From contig CM046442.1 of assembly GCA_025506515.1 (NCBI GenBank), positions 16,281,187 through 16,345,186 on the forward strand: 64,000 nucleotides of DNA. Reading direction: 5' to 3'. The notes below the pieces were generated by a model, which made no database searches, was not told the DNA's origin, and was given only the letters and a program-made list of their open reading frames with translations. Shown piece after piece: positions 1 to 9,625 of the stretch (positions are counted from its first letter, which is position 1; each line of letters opens with the position of its first letter). Made by a program: the position numbers and the translations under genes. The DNA comes from Flaveria trinervia (Eukaryota > Streptophyta > Magnoliopsida > Asterales > Asteraceae).

Positions 1-139
1 ATCTCGGAAATCCTGGTAGACTTACCTATAGCAGTTTCTACATCAAAGGGCGCATCAACACGTCTACTACTAACAGGCAGCTTGGCACAGAAAGCAGCAG
101 AAATAAAAATTTTACTCTCACCCGAATCAAATAACACAG
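1..139 (-). pseudogene. Element G1 (Ty3/gypsy): start of aspartic protease, runs off the window
   Basis: Read on the minus strand, this is the first part of the retropepsin that cleaves the Gag-Pol polyprotein. The catalytic Asp-Ser-Gly triplet is visible near 120-128, but the following residues read Glu-Ser where this family normally has Ala-Ser. The protease frame differs from the zinc-knuckle frame just upstream, so a frameshift separates them near 140-180. The rest of pol lies to the left, outside the window. It belongs to the same element as the gag at 140-1485. The call rests on position after gag and on the active-site triplet. Confidence 0.65.
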
Positions 140-1485
140 AAGCTAAGTTTGGTTCACTAGAAACATACCGGACACAACATCAGGGTCCGTCCTAGCTTCC
201 TCCTGTGTCATAGTGAATGCCCTGGCGCTCGCCCTTGGTCCTTCACTTCCTATTTTCTTCGCCTCGGAACCCTCAACCCTCGGCTTCTTACAATCTTTAC
301 ACATATGACCACTTTCCCCACAGTTGAAACACCTCACACCCCTGCAATCCCTAGCCATATGACCTGGCTTCCCGCACTTGAAACAGACGTTAACCCCCAT
401 CTACACTCGCCACTGTGCTTCTTCCCACATTTGCCACACTTTTTCGATCCCGTACCCGGTGTGACTACACGGCGATCATCCACCCGTGCCTTCTTGTTAC
501 CCGTCGAGGCATCACCCCGACCAAACCTCTTCCCTTTCCAGTTCCGGTCACCACCGCCCTTCTTGCTACCTTCCGCCACCACCACTACAGCCCTCTCATC
601 ATACAATCTCCCTACCAAGTCAACCGCCGACCTAAACGTGCTTGGCCGGGTGGCAATCATGTGCTTGCGAATATCCGCTGGCAAGCCCTGAATGTACCTC
701 TTAATCTTTCACGACAAAGGCGTCACCTGATTCGGTACCAGACGTGCCATCTCGTTGAACTTGGTAGTATATTGCTGATGTGTCATGGTTCCTGCCTCCA
801 GTTGTAGGAACTCTCTCTTGACTTTATCCATTTCTTTATGAGGACAAAACTCCTCGATCACCAACTTCTTCAGTTCAGACCATCTCATTCTCCCAATGGC
901 CCTGCTACCCTCAGCTTGGACTATATTGTCCCACCATCATAGAGCTAAGTCCACAAAAGAATGGGCAGCAAACTTTACTTTCTGGTCCTCCCGGCATTCG
1001 CTGATATTTAAGATGGCTTCCATTTCTCTCACCCACCGATGAGCAACAGCAGCAGTGCCATTACCATCAAAAGTAGGGGGCTTGCATCGTTGAAACGCCC
1101 CATAATTATAGCCTCGTGCCACCTCCTGTACGGGCTCTTCTTCTTCCTCCTCATCATTAGAAAGAATCGTTTCAGTCTCCGGTTGCTCCCGTCCTCTCGA
1201 GGACCTATTCCTCTCTTGTCCCTCCCCTTCCCATACCGTGTTGATAACTTCAGTCACTACAGATGGTAAGATCATCTGCATGACCTGATAAACTTCTTTT
1301 ACAACAGCCTCCTTTACTGAGGCTCTCAGATTGGTGCTCTCATCGCCACCCTCCAGATGAGGGGTCTCTGGTTCTTCATGAACCACCTTTTCAACTATGG
1401 GTCTTCCTCTCTTTGGTCACGGCTCAGCACCAAGCCCATCATGACCACCACCACGAGAGGATTTCTAAGATCTACCACCGGCCAT
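140..1485 (-). pseudogene. gag: Element G1 gag, Tekay/Del-like chromovirus, degraded
   Basis: This is the capsid/nucleocapsid polyprotein of a Ty3/gypsy element, which packages the RNA into virus-like particles. The likely start is the ATG at 1485 (Met-Ala-Gly-Gly-Arg), followed by two in-frame stops in the N-terminal tail. The conserved capsid block starts near 1130 (motif PPTFDG, then a Trp-rich segment) and is cut by a TGA where a Leu-Trp-Trp stretch is expected, near 945. The C-terminus holds three Cys/His knuckles: a short CX2CX3HX3C form near 400-430, then CFKCGKPGHMARDC and CFNCGESGHMCKDC at about 285-390. A one-base deletion near 395-400 separates the first knuckle from the other two. 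The knuckle set and the LTR ends point to the Tekay/Del branch. It is not functional. Confidence 0.8.
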
Positions 1486-1820
1486 TCACACGCACACTGA
1501 AAGATTTAAACACCAACACAGTCATTCAAGGGAACAGCTCAGTTTATGTCAAGTATAGTAAGTCCCTAATTACAGTTGCCAGTTGTGATTAGCCACTTAC
1601 TTTACTCTTCACACCCCGAGCATTACCTATCCTGACTACATCAGTATCTAAATCTACCAGCAACAAATAACCACATACCATGCGCACATATAACCGGTTA
1701 ACAGTATGAAAATACCTGATGGCACGCAGCTATTCAGATTGGCATTCCTTCCCTTTTCATCCCATTCTCAGTTTAAGTTAAGGTTTATTTTGAAAATTTA
1801 CCCATTTCACTTAAACTTTG
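1486..1820 (-). other. Element G1 untranslated leader between PBS and gag
   Basis: This stretch lies between the primer-binding site and the gag ATG of G1. I see no coding signal and no repeat in it. It is the expected 5' leader of the genomic RNA. Confidence 0.6.
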
Positions 1821-1832
1821 GCTTTGATACCA
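1821..1832 (-). other. Element G1 primer-binding site (tRNA-iMet type)
   Basis: On the minus strand this reads TGGTATCAAAGC. That differs by one base from TGGTATCAGAGC, the usual plant site complementary to the 3' end of initiator tRNA-Met. It sits three bases inside the LTR boundary at 1836, which fixes the orientation of the element and the LTR end. Confidence 0.8.
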
Positions 1833-1835
1833 ACT

Positions 1836-1979
1836 TGTAAGGCCCCGTTCCCGGGACGCTTACAGCTAGTAAATCATTGCATATAATACATATAATTACA
1901 TTGACTTCAATAAGGAATTGTAGTAGAAACATAAAACTGGTTTTTCATATCATTACAAAAGCATTTGCAAGTTAACACA
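1836..1979 (-). mobile_element. Element G1 5' LTR, inner fragment (split by element A)
   Basis: On the plus strand the fragment starts TGTAAGGCCCCG directly beside the PBS. It is interrupted at 1979 by the insertion of copia element A and resumes at 26165. The far end at 28121 reads GGGTGTTACA, so the terminal inverted repeat TGTAA/TTACA frames the whole LTR. The target duplication of A is ACACA here (1975-1979) and ATACA at 26165-26169, one transition apart. Confidence 0.8.
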
Positions 1980-2809
1980 TGAAAGGATCGAGATCTAGTT
2001 TGATCAATTAGATTAGGATTTGCAGCGGAATAGCACATGAATTAGACAAAATTATAGCAAGAATAAGATGAATATTCAATCAAACAGTAATGGTTATAGA
2101 GAGAGAGTTTTCTGCAAAAAGAATGTTTTCATTCATGCACAAGCTTCCCGTATCGGGAAATTAGGTCAACATTCCTTTTATAAGGAATGTGACATCAGCT
2201 GACGTCACTTGATAGTGACATCTAACTGATTTATATAAACAACTGAAAGTAAAGTAAACTACTGAAGATGTCCATAACAACTGAGGACACCTTCACTAAA
2301 AGCTAAGTATAAGCTAACATTACAACTACTGAAGTTATAACATCTGAAGTGTAAGAACTTCAGATGTTTTACATAATATAAAACTACTGATTACAAACTA
2401 CTGAAATGTAAACCATCACAACTACTGAAGAGAACTACTTCAGCTTTTGTGACAACTTCTGAGAACTTGATCTTCAGACTTTGTCTTCAGCAGTTGTCTT
2501 CAGACTTTGTCTTCAGACTTTGTCTTCAGCTGTTGTCTTCAGACTTTGTCTTCAGACTTTGTCTTCAGCTGTTGTCTTTAGACTTTGTCTTCAGCAGTTT
2601 TCTTCAGACTTTGTCTTCAGCTGTTGTCTTCAGACTTTGTCTTCAGCTGTTGTCTTCAGACTTTGTCTTCAGCAGTTGTCTTCAGACTTTGTCTTCAGCA
2701 GTTGTCTTCAGACTTTGTCTTCAGCTATTGTAGATCACTTCAGTTGTTTTGATGTCTGTGGGACTTAAAGGTTTTTCTGATCTAGCTCATTGGTTCTTTT
2801 GGTCCAACA
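1980..2809 (-). repeat. Element A 3' LTR (830 bp)
   Basis: In minus-strand reading it starts TGTTGGACCAAAAGAACC and ends GATCCTTTCA. It matches 25453-26164 almost base for base, except that the tandem array at 2466-2735 is longer here. The decamer AGACTTTGTC occurs 11 times here and 5 times in the other LTR. A TATA box (minus-strand TATAAAAG, 2175-2182) and a TGACGTCA palindrome (2200-2207) mark the promoter. A degenerate inverted repeat lies at 2417-2451. Confidence 0.92.
2466..2735. repeat. Tandem CTTCAGACTTTGT/CTTCAGCAGTTGT array in element A 3' LTR
   Basis: Two alternating 13-base units, one containing CAGACTTTGTCTT and the other CAGCAGTTGTCTT or CAGCTGTTGTCTT, are repeated head to tail. 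The array lies in U3, upstream of the TATA box. It can be read as Leu/Ser/Phe-rich open frames in several phases, but these are by-products of the 13-base period. Confidence 0.9.
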
Positions 2810-2810
2810 A

Positions 2811-2820
2811 ACTCCCCCTG
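2811..2820 (-). other. Element A polypurine tract
   Basis: On the minus strand this reads CAGGGGGAGT, one base from the start of the 3' LTR. The same tract stands before the 3' LTR of element B at 19914-19924. It primes plus-strand DNA synthesis. Confidence 0.85.
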
Positions 2821-2889
2821 AACTAATGCAGCCAAAACCTTTAAATTATTGAGGTCCCACTTATTGGCAGAAACAAACTCTGGATCAGC

Positions 2890-5800
2890 TCAGAAATCTT
2901 CAATATAAGCTCAGGCCAGGGAAGAGATTTCAGAAGGTTTGATTGGAAAATGATGAATGGGAACTCTGTCTTGGGAATTGGGCACAGAGCTGTTACCCCA
3001 TCCATGAAACCTACTTCCCAATGATAAGTCTGTAAGACTCTCTGACATAGGCCTCAAGGAAAACAACTTGTTCTTCCATTGTGAGTTCTTTAGCTCCACT
3101 TTCAAAGAAGAACTCAGGCCCATAGTATCTCATAAGTACTTAATATGCTTTCCATTTTTCAGCTCCACAGTTGTTATCTCTCTGTATGCAAACTCATCAG
3201 GATGAGTGCCTTCAAGCAATAACTAGAGCTCATTTCTTCTTATTTCTTCAAGCTTCTTGTAGATTAACCCCTTCTTTACCATTTTGTTTTCTAGTAAAGT
3301 TTGTGGAGTCATCTTAGACTTGTAAGATCTCTTGAAGTCATCAAGGATTCCCAGGGAGACACTACAATGGCCAGCATTATCACCGCATCTACAATCTTCT
3401 TTACTTGGCCATTGTATATGCTTGGAATCTTCTTTTTGTGAATTCTGTCACTTACTCTAGGGTCAGGCCAAATTCTCACTCTCTCTTTCTGATATTGAAA
3501 TGTAAATCTGAGAGCATACAACCTCTGAGCATGTTTCTTCATTGCTTGTATGGATGAAGACTTGGGAAATTCTTTATCAATCATCCTTAATAGCTGCTTA
3601 TCATGTTATTCGTGTTGTTGTTCTTCTTCAAGTTTGACTTTTACCATTTGCCTTTGGAAGTTAGGTGTGATTGTTGTTGGTTGACTCCTGGGCTCAGGCA
3701 TCCTTATTTTGAGAACAACAGAGATTGGCAGACTATCATCCTCATCATCTTCTTCTTCTTCTTCCATCCTCAACACCCTTCTCTTCCTCTTGGGTGCATC
3801 ATTGATAGTGGGTTGAGTAGGTTTCTTGGGTAAAAGTTGGTTTTGAGGGTTGTGAGGGTGGTTGTTTTGGTGTAGGAGATTGTGCAGGCTGCTTTAGCAT
3901 CTTGGTTGTGAGTGAAGCTTTGGATAATTTTGCCATATCAGTCCTTTTCCCAGCACTAGCTTCATTAAGAGCTTCTATGATCAATCCTTTGTTAAATACT
4001 TCAGAAGAATAGATTCTGGTGGTTATCTCCAAAATACTATCTCTGGACCATGACTTCACTTCAATGATTGATCTTCCCAGATGTTTTGATATAAATCTTG
4101 CAATAGCTTCCAGCCTTTCCCTTTCTTTCTCACTCCAACTTGCCCATCTTTGTTCAATTTCTTGAATCTCTAACCTTCTGATTTTAGAGTCAAGTTTGGT
4201 AGTGTCAAATCATTGTCTGAAGAGTTAATTAATAATCTTATCCATAGATCTGCTATGTTGCTCATCAGCTTCTTTGATCACTTCTTCTAACTTTTTCTCA
4301 CCTTCGGTCTTTTCAGAACTTTTCTTCCTCTTGTAGGTGATCATTTCCTTTTCTTTCTTCTCTTTTTCTTCTTCCCCTTCAGCTCTCTTTCTTTTGTCTA
4401 CTTTCACTGACTTAGACTCCCCCTTTTTGGGTGCATTGGGTTCAGGGGTGTGAATGCAGAAAGTCTTTTAGAAACAGCAGCATCAACTAAGGATTGAAGA
4501 TTTGAGGAAAGCCTCTCATCAATGGCTTGATGTATAGTGTTTGTGATTATGGAAGTGATGAGAGGTAAGGATGTTTGAAAGGCAGCAACCATTAGCTCAG
4601 AGGGGTTCTGCTCCTGAGAAATGGTACCTGAAGAAGAGGCTGGTGGCAGATTTGTTGGGAGTGGCTTGGTGTTTGGGATAGTTTCAGGAGAAACTGCCAT
4701 CTGTGGGTGAATGTGGGCAGATGGACTTGATTCTTGTGACATTTTGGTAAGCACTTCTTGTAGTCTGCATACCTCAGTCTCAAGAATAGTATTGTGGGCT
4801 AGAACATCAAAGAAAAAGCCTAGGTCATCATCAGTCTGTGTTGAATCAGCTGACCTCCTGATGAAATCAGGATGAACATGTGCTGAGTGTAGATCAGTAT
4901 TCACATGTGCCCCTATTTCTTGGAACTGGGGACTTCCTGCCTCAGGATGATGTCCTTCATTGGCAGTTGCCTCTGGTGAGGACTTAGAAATGATACCATC
5001 TTTATCCTGATCATGTACTAAAACAGGAGAAGAAGCAGCCTCACCAGATGTTCTAATCTCCTCCTCTACACAGGGATATTGAAATCTGTAATCCCTGTGC
5101 TGTGGGTTATCAGCCACATTATAATCCTCTCCCTCGACTGTTGAGGTTTTCCCGGTGGTAATAGGTTTCTGGGGAGGGGTAGAGGAATGTAGTTGAGTTA
5201 GCACTTGTGCATAACCACAGTTGGGCTTGTAGGGGTGGCTTCAATGGGAGATAGGTGTGGAGAGGAGTGCACCTAGGGTGAATGGTGCTCTTCAATGGCA
5301 ATCCACTCAAGTGAGAGAGATTCCAGTAATGTGGTTTCCCCATTTTTGGTTGCATCAGGATCCTGTTGAGAGGATACCTGAGTGGTTTTAGCTGGTAGAG
5401 TCCTGGAAACTACAGGGGGATTACTACCCATAGTTTCATCCTGCCTTTGTGTTGCAGGGGCATCATCAGGGGACTCAACTCCCTGAGTAGCCTGTTTGGT
5501 TTGTTTGGAATGAGGTTTGGAGGGGACTTTAGATCTGGAGGATGAGGCTGTGGGTACCTTCTGCTTGGGTTTTAGCAATTTGGCAACCTCTTTGAGGTGT
5601 GGGTCAGAGTTGTGCCTGGAGTATACCTCTGGCAATACTACCACAGCAAGGACTCCAAGGCCAACATGGCCATCATATTTTAACTGATTCATGATTATGG
5701 CCATAAGAAACCTTGGATATAATAGCCATCTATTAGCCACAGGTTTCATTGCCAGATCTTTTAATACTAAAAATATAATTTCAGAAAAATTTAAGCTTTG

Positions 5801-6310
5801 GCGTTCAAGGATAGAATACAATACCTGCTGCCATCCGGATGACATTTGATCCCATGAAGAGGTTTTGGGGGCAAGGCAAACATTGATCATGTGGAAGATT
5901 AGGCGTTCAGCATCATGGAAGTGCTTCTTTAGAATGGTTGTAGCACTTAGGTTGCCCGCATATCCATGGTTGATGAATGATATATCAATGGTGCCCTTTG
6001 GGTATTTGGTGACAAAGGTAGCATCATTCAGATCTAGTGTTTGGCGAATGATAGCAGGAGTGACTGCCACCTTCTTCTGGTTTACAAATAACTGGAGAGT
6101 GATCGCGACATCATTCTCACCAGTATGGATGGTGACATTTGTCCAGAATTGGCGAAGGGTATCGGGATAGATGGTTGGATTCAGAAGAAAAGCAGTTCGA
6201 TACGGGGAATCAACCATCAGATCAATGGCATTATCAAACATAGTCCAAAAGGCTGATTTTGTGAAGTAGGCAACATAGTTGTGTCGTGGTTTGATTTGCA
6301 TGGTCGCCAT
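2890..6310 (-). pseudogene. Element A third ORF (post-pol, envelope position), degraded
   Basis: A long reading frame lies between pol and the 3' LTR. I take the start as the ATG at 6310 because element B has the same Met-Ala-Thr-Met start at 16435 and both sit 55-58 bases after a TATA box. The N-terminal 250 residues form a conserved domain (motifs HNYVAYF, NPTIYPDTLRQFW, LYPRFLMAII). I recall similar plant proteins labelled longin/synaptobrevin-like. Then come a Ser/Pro/Lys/Gln-rich linker (about 5570-4700), a highly charged Lys/Glu coiled coil (about 4400-4220), and a C-terminal domain (motif RVRIWPDPRVS near 3480). Frameshifts occur near 5280, 4410, 3800 and 3310. The envelope position is that used by the env-like ORFs of Sireviruses, but I see no clear signal peptide or membrane span. 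Function unknown. Confidence 0.7.
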
Positions 6311-6367
6311 TAATGGAAGATGAACGTTCGGAAATCGATTTATCAAAAGTTTGAAGTTAGGGTTAGG

Positions 6368-6375
6368 TATTTATA
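6368..6375 (-). promoter_or_regulatory. Candidate internal TATA box for element A third ORF
   Basis: On the minus strand this reads TATAAATA in the context AACCTATAAATACC, 58 bases before the ATG at 6310. Element B has the same sequence at the same distance. The DNA just upstream (6376-6900) is filled with the motif that fills the LTR U3 region. Promoter activity is inferred. Confidence 0.55.
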
Positions 6376-6900
6376 GGTTATGAAACGGCTGAAAGAAAAC
6401 AGCTGAAAGTTTTGGTTTTAGTCATCAGTTGTTAGAAAACGACTGAAGACATGGTTTTAACTTTCAGATGTTGTAAACAACTGAAGACTTGGTGTTTGTC
6501 ATCAATAGTTGAAAACTACTGAAGACTTGGTTTTGGCTTCAGTTGTTTTGAAATGAAACAGCAGTTGTTTGAAACAATTGAAGAATAAAATTACTCATCA
6601 GTGTTGTCGTCAATTCACATATCTCAGTTGTTTCATTTGACCTTAACACTTACTCAGCAGAATATCTGATTTTTAGATGTTTCATTGGTGATCAGTACTT
6701 ATCTGTTAGAACAAACTTCAGTAGTTGTAACTACATCAGTACTTTGCAACAAATAAAGTACTTCAGTACTTTTAAGTAATTTAGTCTTCAGTAGTTATGA
6801 AAACTGCTGAAGATAAAATAACTTCAGTACTTATTTTTGACAGCTGTATACTGATGCTCATCAGTACTTTTGAGCTGAGATCATTAGTAGTTGTCAAATC
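6376..6900. repeat. Motif-rich spacer of element A: ACTACTGAAG / CTTCAGTAGT repeats
   Basis: This is the non-coding spacer between RNase H and the third ORF. It holds many degenerate copies of CTTCAGTAGTT and its complement, in both orientations, at irregular spacing. The same motif type occurs in the LTRs of A and B and in the matching spacer of B (15800-16365). Confidence 0.8.
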
Positions 6901-8605
6901 ATTCAAGCTGCAGCATACCAAGCCTTAGCACTAGATTTTGGAAAGTTGCATTGTCCAAAGGCTTAGTAAATATATCTGCAAGCTCATCAGCACTAGAAAC
7001 AAACTTTGGATCAATCAGACCTTTTTCATAAAAATCCCTGATAAAATGATGTCTGATCTCAATATGTTTGGTCCTAGAATGCTAGACATGATTCTTAACA
7101 ATACAAAGAGCTAAAGCACTGTCCATCAGTAAAGGAGTCTTAGTCTTTGTGATGTCATAATCCAGTAATTGATTCTGAAGCCAGAGTACCTAAGATGTAC
7201 AACTTGCAACAGCAATGTACTCTGCTTCAGCAGTGGATGTAGCAACAGAAGTTTGTTTCTTACTCTGCCAAGAAACTAAACAATTGCCTAGAAATTGGCA
7301 TCCACCAGAGGTTGATTTTCTGGTTAATTTACACCCTGCTTAGTCACTATCAGAGAAAGCAACTAATTTGCAAGAGTGCCCAGTGGAATACCAAAGTCCT
7401 AGAGATTGAGTTCCTTGCAAATATCTAAAGATCCTTTTGACTGCAATCATATGAGATACTTTAGCTGCAGCCTAAAATCTAGCACAGACACAAGTTGCAA
7501 ACATAATGTCTGGTCTAGAAGTTGTAAGGTACATCAAGGAACCAATCATACATCTATAAAGAGTTTCATCAACTGCTTTACCTTTCTGATCAGCATCCAG
7601 TTGTGTGGTGCTTCACATGGGAGTAGAACAGGGCTTACAGTTTTGTAAATCAAACTTTTTCAATAAATCCTTTGTATATTTTGACTGATGAATGAAAGTT
7701 CCATCAGTCTTTTGTTTGATTTGCAACCCCAGAAAGAATTGTAATTCTCCCATGGCACTCATTTCAAACTTTTGTTGCATCAACTTAGTAAAGGCATCAC
7801 ACAACTGTGGATCAGAGGATGCAAAAATAATATCATCTACATAAATTTGAACAAGGAGCTATGCATGCCTACTTTCTTAATGAACAAGGTTTTATCTATG
7901 GAGCCTCTAGTGAAATTATTTTGAAGAAGAAAGTTAGACAGTGTTTCATACCAGGCTCTGGGTGCTTGTTTTAGCCCATAAAGAGCCTTATCAAGCTTAT
8001 ACACCTAATCTGGATGTTTATGATCTTCAAAACCTGGTGGTTGGCACACATAAACTTCTTCTTTTATTTTACCATATAAGAATGCACTTTTGACATCCAT
8101 TTGAAAAACTTGAGATTATGGAAAGCAACATATGCTAAAAACATCTGATTGCCTCCAGTCTGGCTACAGGGGCAAAGGTTTCATCATAATCAATACCTTC
8201 TTCTTGTGAAAACCTCTGTACAACCAGTCTGGCCTTGTTCTTGACAATTTGGCCTTTTTCATCAGTTTTATTCCTAAACACCCATTTAGTGCCTATTGCA
8301 CACTTACATTAGGGTAGAGGAACCAGTTCCACACTTGCTGCTTTTGAAACTGAAGAAGCTCAAGTTACATAGCTTAAACCCATCCATTGTCTCTTAATGC
8401 AATATGATAGTTCTTTGGCTCTTGCTGACTGGTGAAGAGAGCATAGAAGCAAAAATTGGACATTGACTTCTAGTTGAAACACCAGCATTGATGTCACCAA
8501 TGATCTAAGACATGGGGGATTCTTCAGTTCTTGATACTCAATAAGATCTGTGCAAGTGTTTGTAGGTGATTCAGCAGCAACAGATGGTGATCCAGATTCT
8601 TGAAA
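6900..8605 (-). pseudogene. pol: Element A reverse transcriptase and RNase H, degraded
   Basis: This is the second half of pol, separated from integrase by the insertion of B. On the minus strand the RT block GTKWVFRNKTDE is near 8300-8265 and the catalytic YVDDII is near 7830-7846. RNase H follows with the usual STAEAEYIA motif near 7220-7250 and ends around 6900 with a DIFTKPL motif. There are many stops and frameshifts between 8120 and 7860. RT and RNase H copy the RNA into DNA inside the particle. The order protease, integrase, RT, RNase H identifies Ty1/copia. Confidence 0.85.
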
Positions 8606-8610
8606 CCTAG
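8606..8610. other. Target-site duplication, left copy (CCTAG), for element B
   Basis: CCTAG stands directly before the B LTR here and directly after it at 20677-20681. Joining the two flanks restores the continuous element A sequence, including a GGTTTCAAGAATCT stretch also present inside B (near 14120). Confidence 0.95.
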
Positions 8611-9395
8611 TGTTGGACCAAAAGAACCAATGAGCCTGATTAGAGAAACCTTGGTCCCACAGACATTACAACTGCTGAAGAAGATCACAACAGCTGAAGA
8701 CATCAGCTGATTACAAGGTCTGAAGACAAAGTCTGAAGACAGAACTGAAGCTATCACTGAAGACAAAGTCTGAAAGTAAGTACTGAAGACAAAGTCTGAA
8801 GCTATCAACTGAAGACAAAGTCTGAAAGTAAAGTACTGAAGACAAAGTCTGAAGCTATCAGCTGAAGACAAAGTCTGAAAGTAAAGTCTGAAGAACAAAG
8901 TCTGAAGAACAAAGACTGAAGACCAAAGTGATCAGTAGTTGTCACAACAGCTGAAGTTATCAACTTCAGTAGTTGTGATGGTTTCCTTTCAGTACTTGTA
9001 ATTTACTTTTCAGTAGTTATAGTTTCAGTAGTTTAGTTTCAGTAGTTTTATGTTTCTTGTACTTAGCATTCTCTGAGATGTAATCAGTAGTTGAGAACAT
9101 TCTCAGTAGTTTGCATAGTTTCAGTAGTTTGAATAATTCTGTTAGATGTCACTATCAAGTGACATCAGCAGACGTCACATATCCTATATAAGGAATGTTG
9201 ACCTATTGTAATGTGTGACATTGAGCCACCACGAAAGCATATGAATGAAATATCTCTTTTCTGCAAATCTTCTTTTCTATACTTTATTGTTATTTGTTAC
9301 TTGAATATCATTGTGTTCTTGTGAATTGTTTAATTCGTTGTTCGAATTCCTGCAATACTCTCTAATTAATCAAACTTAGATCACTGATCCTAACA
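8611..9395 (+). repeat. Element B 5' LTR (785 bp)
   Basis: It starts TGTTGGACCAAAAGAACC and ends GATCCTAACA, followed by the PBS. U3 holds an array of GACAAAGTCTGAAG-type units (about 8690-8930), then CAGTAGTT repeats (8930-9140). A near-perfect inverted repeat lies at 8943-8977. The promoter signals are at 9145-9193. The 3' LTR is the same sequence with several small deletions. Confidence 0.95.
9145..9193 (+). promoter_or_regulatory. Element B LTR promoter: palindromic TGAC motifs plus TATA box
   Basis: A perfect 9-base inverted repeat (GATGTCACT at 9145-9153, AGTGACATC at 9158-9166) is followed by GACGTCAC (9171-9178) and the TATA box CTATATAAGG (9184-9193). Elements A and B both keep repeated TGACGTCA/TGACATC cores at this place, although the exact CG-containing copy differs. 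Such TGACG cores are known binding sites for plant TGA-type bZIP factors. Their use here is inferred. Confidence 0.65.
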
Positions 9396-9397
9396 AA

Positions 9398-9409
9398 TGG
9401 TATCAGAGC
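9398..9409 (+). other. Element B primer-binding site (tRNA-iMet)
   Basis: TGGTATCAGAGC matches the plant initiator tRNA-Met site exactly, two bases after the LTR end. The leader from here to 9625 has no coding signal. Confidence 0.92.
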
Positions 9410-9625
9410 AAGGTTAATCATTGATCGATCTAACAATTGATCATTGAAACTGCTATTCGATATCTAAGTTTGATTGAATTAGCATATTTGCAAGAATTGG
9501 TTATAGATCATTGAATTTCTGCTGCTTTCGTTTATCTGCTTTGAGTTTTCTCTTGGTTCATATTGAGTTTGTTGTGTTTTGCACTAAATCAGTTAAAACT
9601 TAATTGAATTTGGTTGAATCTGAGA

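Noticed and set aside
2449..2768. Two overlapping Leu/Ser/Phe-rich open frames
   Set aside because: They are read through the 13-base tandem array of the element A LTR; the repeat unit gives the composition. No protein family is suggested.
8524..8898. Open frame on the minus strand, and a similar one at 20017-20226
   Set aside because: They run through the B LTR array in the antisense direction.
8690..8930. CRISPR-like regular repeats
   Set aside because: Repeats are degenerate, have no unique spacers of constant length, and lie in LTRs of a eukaryotic element.
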